Source of the DNA: Gracilimonas sp965227785
GTDB lineage: Bacteria; Bacteroidota; Rhodothermia; Balneolales; Balneolaceae
Assembly: GCF_965227785.1 (NCBI RefSeq)
Contig: NZ_OZ245785.1
Span: 186,001-250,000, forward strand
DNA length: 64,000 bases
Direction of reading: 5' to 3'
Positions 17,024 through 24,255 of this stretch are shown one piece after another; the stretch's first letter is position 1; the number at the start of each line of letters is the position of its first letter. The notes under the pieces were generated by a model that was not told the origin of the DNA, made no database searches, and was given only the letters and a program-made list of their open reading frames with translations. The translations under genes were made by a program, and so were the position numbers.

Positions 17024-19174
17024 ATGAAAAAAAATGGAGGAAGGAAAGGAGTAGCTGGCATTCCTGCAAAATCTGTAATTACTACAGCGGAGCAATTTCT
17101 GCCTATCATGAAGGCGTTTATCAACCGGGAGTGCCTGTGGGTGAACGTGCCGATCAGGCTGAGCGAATTATTGGGAAAGAGCAGGGATAAAATAATCGGC
17201 CGGCACTTTACGGAATACTTTATCGAGTCAGATCGTGAAAGGATAAAAGAGAACTGGAATGAGCTTATCAATCATACTACCCATTCGTTTTCCATATTCA
17301 CAGAAATGATTGGCTCCGGTCAAGAACCCATCGATGTACAGTTGGTATGTTTTTATCCGGGCGAGTTCGAGAAAAATGGGGCGGATATAGCGGCATACAT
17401 TCAGGACCTGACCGAACAAAACCGCCATACGAGATTAATTGAGAGCCAGGTGAAAGAGCACATCCGTTTTTTTGAATTATTGTCGGACGGTTATTTACTG
17501 GTAGATTCAAATGGAAATATCAAAGAGGTGAATGATGCGTACTGCCGGATGACGGGATACAGCAGGGAAGAGGTACTGGGTATGACTATCTTTGATATCA
17601 ATCCCGATCTGACGGCGGAGAGCCAGCAGGAGCTTTTAGATTCGTTGGTTAAAAATCGTTCTCAAACCATGGAGGTGGTTCATAAGTCGAGATTCGGTAA
17701 AAACCTGGAGCTGCTTGGCACCCTGGTGGCCATAGAAAGAAGCGATGGGGTTTATATAGCCGGTATTGTTAAAAACGTGTCGGAACAGAATGCCATTATG
17801 AGGGAACTGTCCAAGCAAAGCATTTTTAATTCCAAGTTGCTGGAATCCACTAACGACGGTTATATCCTGGCCGATTCGAAAGGAAATATTCTGGATGCAA
17901 ACCCGGCCTATTCCCGAATGGTTGGTTTTTCGAGGGAGGAACTACGGACAATGACGATCCGTGAGCTGGAGAGTAATTTCAGCGATGAAGAAATCTTTGA
18001 GATTATTTCCGGGGTAATGGAGGAAGGCAATGCGAAATTTGAAACCAGTCATTTGGACCGGTTTGGGAACGACGTCATCCTGGAATCTAACCTGACGCTG
18101 ATTGACGAGGTTGAGGATGAACCGCTGGTGGTGGGATTTGTCCGTGATATAACTGCCAACAAGCTGCTGCTGAATAAAATAAAAGAAAGTGAAGAGCGGT
18201 GGGGCAGCCTGGTCAGGAATAATCCTCACTCGGTGGTGTTGACCAAAGGAGAAGAAATCATTTTTGCCAATAATGCGGTGCTCCAGCTTTATGGAACTGA
18301 TAATGAGAAAGAAATAGTAGGGCACTTTTTATTGGAGTTTATTCACCCGGATGATCGGGAACAGGTAAAATCAAGGCTTCAAAATCTTAACGATGGCGTT
18401 GATGAGCCGGCCTCAGAACTACGATTTATAAGAAAGAACGGTGAAGTTCGATACCTGGAAATTCATTCTGCTCAGGCTCGCTTCCAGGGTTTAACGGCGG
18501 TTCAATCGGTATTGCATGATGTTACTGACAGGGTGAAGTACAAGAAGAGTATTGAAAAATCGCTTAAGCAAAAAGAAGTGATGCTTGAGGAGATTCATCA
18601 CCGGGTAAAGAACAACCTGGCGGTGGTATCCGGGCTGATGGAACTGAAGGTGATGTACACCCAAAACCAGGAGCTTGCCAAAGAACTGACCAACAGTTAC
18701 CAGCGCATTCACACCATGGCGCGAATTCATGAGGTGATGTACAAAAATGAATCGCTGGAGAATTTACAGTTTGATGAGTTGTTGAAGGAGCTGGTTGACA
18801 TGGCGCTTGTGGCTCATGATGCAGAACACATTAATGTGGCTTATAACCTTTCTCCTGTCAATTTAACCGTTAATGATGCCATACCCTGTGCCCTGATCCT
18901 GAATGAAGTGGTGAGCAACAGCATTCGCCACGGATTTGAGGGCATCGAAGAAGCAACCTTATCCATTAACATATCGCAGATGAAGGGGCAGGTTCTTCTT
19001 GAAGTCTCTGATAACGGGAAAGGCATACCCCGGGATATATTGGAGGAAGGAAGTGATTCGCTGGGGCTGACCCTGATGGACATGCTAACCGGGCAACTTT
19101 CGGGAGACATTTCTATCAAATCAGGCGAAGGACAACCCGGTACTACGGTAGAACTACGCTTTCCGTCGGGGTGA
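17024..19174 (+). CDS. Soluble multi-PAS sensor histidine kinase (HisKA_2 type)
   Basis: The 716-residue protein has no signal peptide or membrane segment, so it senses cytosolic signals. Four PAS-like units occupy about residues 20-135, 145-260, 265-380 and 390-505; the second and third share GYxLxDSxGNIxxxNxxYxRMxGxSREE. The dimerisation/phosphoacceptor region is of the HisKA_2 type, with EIHHRVKNNLAVVSGLMELK at residues 523-542 (candidate phospho-His 525 or 526). It is followed by an ATPase domain with NEVVSNSIRHGF, DNGKGIP and a G2 box near GLTLM. No response regulator gene is adjacent, so it is an orphan. Such kinases usually feed general-stress or light/redox pathways; the partner here is unknown. 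A repeat copy flanks it on each side. Confidence 0.88.
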   Translation: MKKNGGRKGVAGIPAKSVITTAEQFLPIMKAFINRECLWVNVPIRLSELLGKSRDKIIGRHFTEYFIESDRERIKENWNELINHTTHSFSIFTEMIGSGQEPIDVQLVCFYPGEFEKNGADIAAYIQDLTEQNRHTRLIESQVKEHIRFFELLSDGYLLVDSNGNIKEVNDAYCRMTGYSREEVLGMTIFDINPDLTAESQQELLDSLVKNRSQTMEVVHKSRFGKNLELLGTLVAIERSDGVYIAGIVKNVSEQNAIMRELSKQSIFNSKLLESTNDGYILADSKGNILDANPAYSRMVGFSREELRTMTIRELESNFSDEEIFEIISGVMEEGNAKFETSHLDRFGNDVILESNLTLIDEVEDEPLVVGFVRDITANKLLLNKIKESEERWGSLVRNNPHSVVLTKGEEIIFANNAVLQLYGTDNEKEIVGHFLLEFIHPDDREQVKSRLQNLNDGVDEPASELRFIRKNGEVRYLEIHSAQARFQGLTAVQSVLHDVTDRVKYKKSIEKSLKQKEVMLEEIHHRVKNNLAVVSGLMELKVMYTQNQELAKELTNSYQRIHTMARIHEVMYKNESLENLQFDELLKELVDMALVAHDAEHINVAYNLSPVNLTVNDAIPCALILNEVVSNSIRHGFEGIEEATLSINISQMKGQVLLEVSDNGKGIPRDILEEGSDSLGLTLMDMLTGQLSGDISIKSGEGQPGTTVELRFPSG

Positions 19175-19176
19175 AA

Positions 19177-19230
19177 GCAGCGCTTCCGGAGGTTGGTTTT
19201 GCAGCAGAGCATCGTAAGCAGGTTTAGCCC
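19177..19230. repeat. Intergenic repeat copy 2 (gcttccggaggttggt core)
   Basis: This is the second copy of the repeat seen at 16806-16862. It starts three bases after the PAS kinase stop codon. The 16-bp core at 19182-19197 is identical to copy 1, and the rest is diverged. Confidence 0.65.
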
Positions 19231-19293
19231 GGCCGTACCGCTAACTAATTGATTTTCCTTTCTCAAAAGAATTCTGCACATTCCCGAGGGGTT

Positions 19294-19405
19294 GTTATCC
19301 GACTAACGGGACGGATAACATCCAAGAAACACCGAGTGAAGGGTTTGAAATTCTATTTCCGAACTTAATTTGAGAACCCTTGTTTGGATAATCTTAAGTT
19401 AGCTG
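19294..19405. other. Possible degenerate attC-like site upstream of AT-rich cassette
   Basis: CTAAC at 19303-19307 and GTTAG at 19398-19402 could be the outer arms of an attC-like recombination site. Inner arms ATCCAAG (19319-19325) and TTTGGAT (19384-19390) are nearly complementary. A separate perfect 8-bp hairpin, GTTATCCG/CGGATAAC, spans 19294-19319. GTTAGCTG at 19398-19405 is the exact complement of CAGCTAAC at 20686-20693, the expected relation between the two ends of one integron cassette. The site itself is weaker than the one at 21757. Confidence 0.35.
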
Positions 19406-19427
19406 GCTTTAAATAAGAGACTTTTTT

Positions 19428-20201
19428 ATGAAAAACTTTTTATCCATTGCCTACTGGGCCATAATCATTGTTTTAACGATAGCCTGTTTTAATTTAATTG
19501 ATTCCCTTATTGAGTTAGAAAAATCTTGGGAAATTATAGGTACTGCTGTTCTTTCTTATTCTGGTTCTCGTTACGTAGTAAATGAATTTATACTTGAACG
19601 GTTGGTTAATTGGGCAATGAAATTTGATTCTCAAAATATAGGTGAAGCTAAATCGAGAGATAATTTTAATAAAAACTTTGATGAGCGAATCAGTGAATCT
19701 CAAAAAATTATAAATAAGCTCGGTACTGAAGCTATAGAATTCACAATTTTTGATCTATCCGTTCATCTTACCAAGTCTCTACAAAATGAGTTGAAGGAAA
19801 TAAATAGTAATAATATCACCTTTGTTTTATGGGAGATTTCTATGTTCTTTTCAATTTTAGCATATACAACTCGACCAAACATATCAGATAAAGATTATGA
19901 AGATATGAACAATACGTTTGGGATAATGGCTCGAGAAGTTGGTACTAACGATAACATGGACAAACAAACTCAAAGGAAAATGTTTGACCTTTATTTGGAA
20001 ACGATCCATCAGCGAGTTGATGATTACCAAGGGGGTACAGCACAGTCATTTTGTATGAGTTTATTCCAAAATATTGCGCGAGTCGGAGAGATTGAAAACG
20101 CATCTTTCTGGATGAACGGGTCACCACTAATTTATGGTGAGACTTTATCGTTCATTGGAGCTATTGAAGAAGCAGATCATCTTTATTCACATCAAGAATA
20201 A
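19428..20201 (+). CDS. Hypothetical membrane-anchored protein in AT-rich cassette-like island
   Basis: The 257-residue protein starts with one clear membrane segment (about 6-24) and a weaker hydrophobic stretch (about 36-48). A largely helical soluble region follows (roughly 60-257) with no motif I recognise. Codon use and base composition are much richer in A and T than in the flanking chromosomal genes, a sign of acquisition. Only 5 bp separate it from a GNAT-like gene, so the two are probably cotranscribed and moved together. They lie between GTTAGCTG (19398) and its complement CAGCTAAC (20686). Function unknown. Confidence 0.7.
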   Translation: MKNFLSIAYWAIIIVLTIACFNLIDSLIELEKSWEIIGTAVLSYSGSRYVVNEFILERLVNWAMKFDSQNIGEAKSRDNFNKNFDERISESQKIINKLGTEAIEFTIFDLSVHLTKSLQNELKEINSNNITFVLWEISMFFSILAYTTRPNISDKDYEDMNNTFGIMAREVGTNDNMDKQTQRKMFDLYLETIHQRVDDYQGGTAQSFCMSLFQNIARVGEIENASFWMNGSPLIYGETLSFIGAIEEADHLYSHQE

Positions 20202-20206
20202 GGAAA

Positions 20207-20692
20207 ATGGAATTTGTTATTAAATCTGCAGAAGAATTTTCTGATGAGGATATAAAAATATTCAAAAAAATTGTGGTTGATGCTAACGAAGTCTTGGAAG
20301 AAACATTTGATGGATTGATAGAGAAAAATCCACTCTTACTCTTTTTGCCAAATTCGGAAAATCCAAAAGCTATTGGTGCTTTAAAAGTTCCTGGGGACAG
20401 ATACCGGGAAAAAGTTTTTAGAAAATCTCAAACTTCATTAAACCCAACTGATTTTAAATACGAAATTGGATGGATAGTTTCATTGAAAGAAGATGAAGGG
20501 TTGGGACAAGAAGTAATCAAAGTTTTGTCCAACTATAAATCTGAGATTTATGCTACGGCCAGAGTAGAAAACAAAGCGATGAATCATATTTTAGAAAAGT
20601 TTGGGTTCATAAAAACAGGTAATCCTTATGACTCTGAACGAGGCAATTATAAAATTAACCTTTACATCAAGCAAAATAGGCCAGACAGCTAA
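20207..20692 (+). CDS. GNAT-like N-acetyltransferase in cassette-like island
   Basis: The 161-residue protein shows a degenerate GNAT pattern: a central strand IGALKVP, then YEIGWIVSLKEDEGLGQEVIKVLSNY, corresponding to the acetyl-CoA-binding beta4/alpha3 region, and ARVENKAMNHILEKFGFIKTG, the typical C-terminal 'xNxxMxxxxxKxGF' element. It lacks the full Q/RxxGxG/A pyrophosphate loop; EGLGQE is the closest match. The upstream membrane protein ends 5 bp before it. The stop codon TAA lies inside the CAGCTAAC arm at 20686-20693, as is common for integron cassette genes. Substrate unknown. Confidence 0.65.
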   Translation: MEFVIKSAEEFSDEDIKIFKKIVVDANEVLEETFDGLIEKNPLLLFLPNSENPKAIGALKVPGDRYREKVFRKSQTSLNPTDFKYEIGWIVSLKEDEGLGQEVIKVLSNYKSEIYATARVENKAMNHILEKFGFIKTGNPYDSERGNYKINLYIKQNRPDS

Positions 20693-20801
20693 CAAAGCAA
20701 ATTAAGCAGACTTGTACGCTGTTTGCTCGTTATTAAAATCATATTTATTAATTAACTCTTAAGCGGTAAGTACAAGCCGATTATTTACCAGACCGTTATA
20801 T
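20686..20801. other. attC-like recombination site between cassette genes
   Basis: This 116-bp, hairpin-prone spacer starts with CAGCTAACAAAGC and ends with GTTATAT, matching the TAAC...GTTA outer arms of attC sites. Inside, CTTGTAC (20710-20716) pairs with GTACAAG (20770-20776). Its left arm complements the 5' end of the preceding cassette (GTTAGCTG at 19398). Its right arm, GTTATATG, complements 7 of 8 bases of CATGTAAC at 21757. The architecture fits an integron cassette junction, but pairing is imperfect and no integrase is in the window. Confidence 0.45.
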
Positions 20802-20826
20802 GACTTTATCAATTCAGTAAATAAGT

Positions 20827-21753
20827 ATGAATATTTTTGAAGTTCTAAATCAAGGAAATTCCAGATTACATGAACCCAGCATATCTGCGATGCTTGGTTA
20901 TTTACTGGATACTCGACGTGATCACGGATTGGGTGATACTTTCTTCAGAGAATTTTTGTCGCTTTTAAATAGAGAAATAAATGATAGTAGATTCAATGAA
21001 TATTTAGAGAAACCTTTTATTGATACTGATGTCCTTTTGGAAGAACCTTATGAACTTAATAATTCAACGAAATACATTGATATCCAGATAAGTATCCTGA
21101 ACAAGGATGTGCAAGAAAATCGACAAGAGGACTTCCGTATAATTATCGAAAATAAAATTAAAGATAGTTCGGTCTCCGAAGGTCAACTCGAAAGTTATTA
21201 TCAAGCCATTGTTGAAGATGAAAGTGTAATAGACAATCTGGCTATAGTCTACCTTACTCCATTTTCTAAACGAACATCTCTTAAATCAGAATACAAGAAT
21301 CTTAACCTCAGAGATCCAAAGCATTTAAAAGCTTGGATCAAATGGAATGATAATGACCATGGCATTATCAAGATCTTAAGGAAAATATTGAAGAAAGAAT
21401 CCGTGGGTGAGATTAACCCTATTAATGAATATACACGACATACAATTAAGGCATTCATCCAGTTTCTGAATGCCACAGTTTCCTCAGCAAAAGATAAAAC
21501 CCACAGATTCGGCGAAGATATTGGAGAAATTGTTGATAGTGTAACATTAGCGGTTGAAGGAGAAGAATACGATTATAGAATTGTACGTCGTGATAGTCAG
21601 CAAATACAAGTATTTACAAAAGATGGAAAAGTAACTGCTAAACCTGTCCTCAGAAAAATTATCAAGAATAGAAATCTTGATATTCCACTTTCAGGAATAA
21701 ATACAAGAACCATGGGACGTAAAGTAATCGATCAAATTAAGCAAAAACAGTAG
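20827..21753 (+). CDS. PD-(D/E)XK nuclease superfamily protein
   Basis: The 308-residue protein begins NIFEVLNQGNSRLHEPSISAMLGYLLDTRRDHGLGDTFFREFL, the pattern of the PDDEXK_4-type family. A candidate catalytic core follows: the acidic residue in FIDTDVLLEEP or KYIDIQI, then FRIIIENKIKD (E-N-K), with EGQLESYYQAI behind it, as in PD-(D/E)XK enzymes. Proteins of this family occur in defence or DNA-repair settings, but their roles are largely uncharacterised. The gene is strongly AT-rich compared with its chromosomal neighbours and is bounded by attC-like sites on both sides, so it looks like a gene cassette. Specific activity unknown. Confidence 0.72.
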   Translation: MNIFEVLNQGNSRLHEPSISAMLGYLLDTRRDHGLGDTFFREFLSLLNREINDSRFNEYLEKPFIDTDVLLEEPYELNNSTKYIDIQISILNKDVQENRQEDFRIIIENKIKDSSVSEGQLESYYQAIVEDESVIDNLAIVYLTPFSKRTSLKSEYKNLNLRDPKHLKAWIKWNDNDHGIIKILRKILKKESVGEINPINEYTRHTIKAFIQFLNATVSSAKDKTHRFGEDIGEIVDSVTLAVEGEEYDYRIVRRDSQQIQVFTKDGKVTAKPVLRKIIKNRNLDIPLSGINTRTMGRKVIDQIKQKQ

Positions 21754-21756
21754 GGC

Positions 21757-21846
21757 CATGTAACCAGGGCTTCAAGCTATCGAGTTTACATATTGTTCCT
21801 GATTTTACATTGTTAGCCTCGCCACTTAAGCCCAAATTCGTTAATA
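21757..21846. other. attC-like recombination site downstream of the nuclease cassette
   Basis: This is the best attC candidate in the window. The outer arms are CATGTAAC (21757-21764) and GTTAATA (21840-21846). The inner arms are GGGCTTCAAG (21767-21776) and CTTAAGCCC (21825-21833), complementary except for one unpaired base. A single extrahelical base in the inner arm is a hallmark of attC folding. It follows the nuclease stop codon by 3 bp. A run of nine C residues follows at 21853-21861. Confidence 0.5.
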
Positions 21847-21942
21847 TCTCTACCCCCCCCCATAACCACCTTGCCATCTATTCAATATTTTCTTAGATAG
21901 AAGCGTTGCACCAAGCAGATCCTGTTCTTTTAATCCCCAACT

Positions 21943-22788
21943 ATGAGCAACTCTGATTCCTTTTATCCAACGACTCGATCCTTGCCTTCCGGCGGGGTGT
22001 TTTCGGAAGGGCATAAGAAGTACTTCATCGGCTTTTGTGCATTTTGGCTGTTCATTGCTTTTCTGGAGTTCGGTCAGGATTACATCAGTTCGGTATTGCA
22101 GGACAGCGCCTTTCGGGCGGGGGAATCCTTATCCTATAAACTGTTCTGGCCGTTGTTTATCCCGTTTTTTATGCTGCTGGATTACGGCATTTCCAAAACT
22201 GAGGCACTGAAGTCCCGGGTATTCGTTGCCACGGGAATCATCTTCCAGATTGTGTTGGTAACCATCGCTCATCTGTTGGTGTTTTCGGTCTTTTTGTTCG
22301 GCGTTTCCATCCTCATTCACGACAACCCGATGACCTTGCTGTACATCCTCTTCGAAAAACTATCCACCCGATTGTATATAGCGCTGTCGGTTTATACGGC
22401 CTTGTCGGCGTTAACGGTTTTTGTGAAGCGAAGAAGAGATCAAGGGCAAAAGGAAAGTCAATTTCAGCCTCAAACCATAACCATCAAGAACGGGCGAACG
22501 AATCTGGTGGTAGATGTAAACGACATCAAATGGATCCGTTCGGATGGCGCCTACCTTGATATTATCACCGACAGCCAAAAGCACGTGGTGCTCGACAGCC
22601 TGAAGAATATCATCCAAAGCCTGCCGGATCATTTCAAGCGAATACATAAATCCACCATTGTAAACACCCACCGGATAGAGGAGCTGCAGTCCAGGGGAAA
22701 CGGGGATTATGATGTGATTCTGGATGATGAAAACCAGGTGAGGCTCAGCCGCAATTATGCCGATGCCCTCAGGGGAAACCTGCTGTAA
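21943..22788 (+). CDS. LytTR-family transcriptional regulator with membrane-bound N-terminus
   Basis: The 281-residue protein has about four membrane segments between residues 28 and 155 (including YFIGFCAFWLFIAFLEF and the TMs near 95-115 and 120-140), then a C-terminal LytTR DNA-binding domain from about residue 178. That domain includes VDVNDIKWIRSDGAYLDI and FKRIHKSTIVNTHRIEEL, matching the family. There is no receiver domain, so regulation is probably by membrane signals or by protein abundance. The genes immediately downstream, a dioxygenase-like lipoprotein and a YceI protein, are candidate targets. Confidence 0.85.
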   Translation: MSNSDSFYPTTRSLPSGGVFSEGHKKYFIGFCAFWLFIAFLEFGQDYISSVLQDSAFRAGESLSYKLFWPLFIPFFMLLDYGISKTEALKSRVFVATGIIFQIVLVTIAHLLVFSVFLFGVSILIHDNPMTLLYILFEKLSTRLYIALSVYTALSALTVFVKRRRDQGQKESQFQPQTITIKNGRTNLVVDVNDIKWIRSDGAYLDIITDSQKHVVLDSLKNIIQSLPDHFKRIHKSTIVNTHRIEELQSRGNGDYDVILDDENQVRLSRNYADALRGNLL

Positions 22789-22910
22789 AAGTTCTACTCA
22801 TCTTATTCGGTAAAGTACTCAGGTCATGCTACCGGGGCTTCTGTTTCCCCTTTGGATAGCTACATTAGCGGGTGAAGCAACAATTTTCATTTAACGCTAA
22901 TCCCGAACTC

Positions 22911-23546
22911 ATGCATATCATCAAACTATTACTCTCACTTATAATCTTAATGATGGCCTCCGGATGCAGTTTTGCTCAGGAGTCGGCCTTGAAAAATGCC
23001 CGGCTGGTTGGAGGTCCTTGCCAGGGCTGTGAAGCCGTGCTCGATTACGGAGACCGTACCCTTATCGCAACCGATACCTTACCTGAATTTGAGCAAAATG
23101 AACCCAGGATTAAGATCACCGGAACGGTGTATCAGGCGGACGGGGTGACTCCGGCAGAGGGCGTGATCCTGTTTGTACATCAAACTAACGCGCAGGGTGA
23201 ATATCCCAAAAGAGGAGGCGAAACCGTATGGGAGCGAAGCTATGGATATATTCACGGCTGGGTACAAACCGGTGCAGATGGCCGATATACCTTCTTCACC
23301 TTTAAGCCGGGTAAGTACTCAACTCAACCGGCACACATTCACCCTATCATTCTGGAGCCCAACGGAAAATACTACTGGGTTGGATCCTACTTTTTTGAAG
23401 ACGATCCCCGGCTGAGAGATGATCAGCGAAATCCGTCTGCCCCACGAGGCGGAAGCTCCGGAGTGTTATCCCTGAAAGAGGAAAACGGCATTCTGGTGGG
23501 AGAAAGAGATTTTATTCTGGGCAAAAATATTCGCGGTTATGAATAA
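22911..23546 (+). CDS. Intradiol ring-cleavage dioxygenase-like lipoprotein
   Basis: I choose the ATG at 22911 because it starts a lipoprotein signal peptide (MHIIKLLLSLIILMMASGCSF, lipid Cys about residue 19); the GTG at 22872 would add 13 polar residues. The body, about 211 residues in all, matches the intradiol dioxygenase fold: VYQADGVTPAEGVILFVHQTNAQGEYPKRG, then TGADGRYTFFTFKPGKYSTQPAHIH. The Tyr in GEY, the Tyr in GKY and the two His of HIH sit where Fe(III) ligands of catechol/protocatechuate dioxygenases lie. An exported, lipidated member suggests a function other than aromatic catabolism. It overlaps the YceI gene by 8 bp, so the two are coupled. Confidence 0.75.
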   Translation: MHIIKLLLSLIILMMASGCSFAQESALKNARLVGGPCQGCEAVLDYGDRTLIATDTLPEFEQNEPRIKITGTVYQADGVTPAEGVILFVHQTNAQGEYPKRGGETVWERSYGYIHGWVQTGADGRYTFFTFKPGKYSTQPAHIHPIILEPNGKYYWVGSYFFEDDPRLRDDQRNPSAPRGGSSGVLSLKEENGILVGERDFILGKNIRGYE

Positions 23547-24204
23547 GGTCATCGGTTATATCGTTTTTGCAATGCTGATGGGTTGCGTACAGCCCGTGCT
23601 TGCATCGGAACAACAGGCGGATCACCCCAGAAATGATTCTACGGAGATCATGTATCTGAATGTGGACACCGGTCAATCGGTCGTGAAGTGGAAGGGAACC
23701 GAAATGCGAGGTTCGGACAGCCATGAAGGAATTCTGAAGCTCAGGGAAGGACGACTGGAACTGAAAAACGGATTATTGGAAGGCGGATATTTTATTGCCG
23801 ATATGCATTCCATCACCGTAACCGATATCCCCGAAAGTGATCCTGTTCCGCGCAGGTATTTAACCGAGCACCTGGAAAGCGAAGACTTCTTTTATGTGGA
23901 GAAATATCCAATAGCCGGTTTTGAAATAACCAAAACCCGGGAGCTGGAAGGCGACAGGGTGAGGATAACAGGTAATCTGTCTATCAGAGATGTGACAAGG
24001 GCAGTGGAGTTTATAGCTGAAAAAATTCAGACTTCGGAGGCTATGATGTATAAGGCTTCCTTTATCATCGATCGCTTTGAATATAACATTTCATATCAGG
24101 GCAGTTACTGGAAACGCATCACAAGCCTGATCGATAATAACTTCGTGGATGCCGAAATTTTGATTTCTGTGGAGCTGGTGGCAAACCCACCGAATAATTA
24201 TTGA
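23539..24204 (+). CDS. YceI-family periplasmic protein
   Basis: The 221-residue protein has a signal peptide (residues 1-23, ending LA-SEQ). A YceI-like lipocalin domain follows: STEIMYLNVDTGQSVVKWKG, HEGILKLREGRLELKNG, GGYFIADMHSITV, then LESEDFFYVEKYPIAGFEIT and ITGNLSIRDVTRAVEF. YceI proteins bind polyisoprenoids or other amphipathic molecules in the periplasm. The ATG lies inside the end of the dioxygenase-like gene (8-bp overlap), so translation is coupled. Ligand here unknown. Confidence 0.85.
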   Translation: MNKVIGYIVFAMLMGCVQPVLASEQQADHPRNDSTEIMYLNVDTGQSVVKWKGTEMRGSDSHEGILKLREGRLELKNGLLEGGYFIADMHSITVTDIPESDPVPRRYLTEHLESEDFFYVEKYPIAGFEITKTRELEGDRVRITGNLSIRDVTRAVEFIAEKIQTSEAMMYKASFIIDRFEYNISYQGSYWKRITSLIDNNFVDAEILISVELVANPPNNY

Positions 24205-24255
24205 GGATGCGGGTATCCGGTTAGTTAAAACGCTGCAATTCCGTATTTTTGGGAT

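Noticed and set aside
16822..17190. 122-codon open frame after the alcohol dehydrogenase gene
   Set aside because: It runs through the intergenic repeat into the out-of-frame start of the PAS kinase gene and has no coding-like composition.
19294..19319. GTTATCCG/CGGATAAC hairpin as a terminator for the PAS kinase gene
   Set aside because: No T run follows the stem and it lies about 120 bp after the stop; it may instead be part of the degenerate recombination site.
21853..21861. C9 homopolymer considered as a phase-variation tract
   Set aside because: It is intergenic, about 80 bp upstream of the LytTR gene, not within a reading frame or an evident promoter spacer; the effect, if any, cannot be read from sequence.
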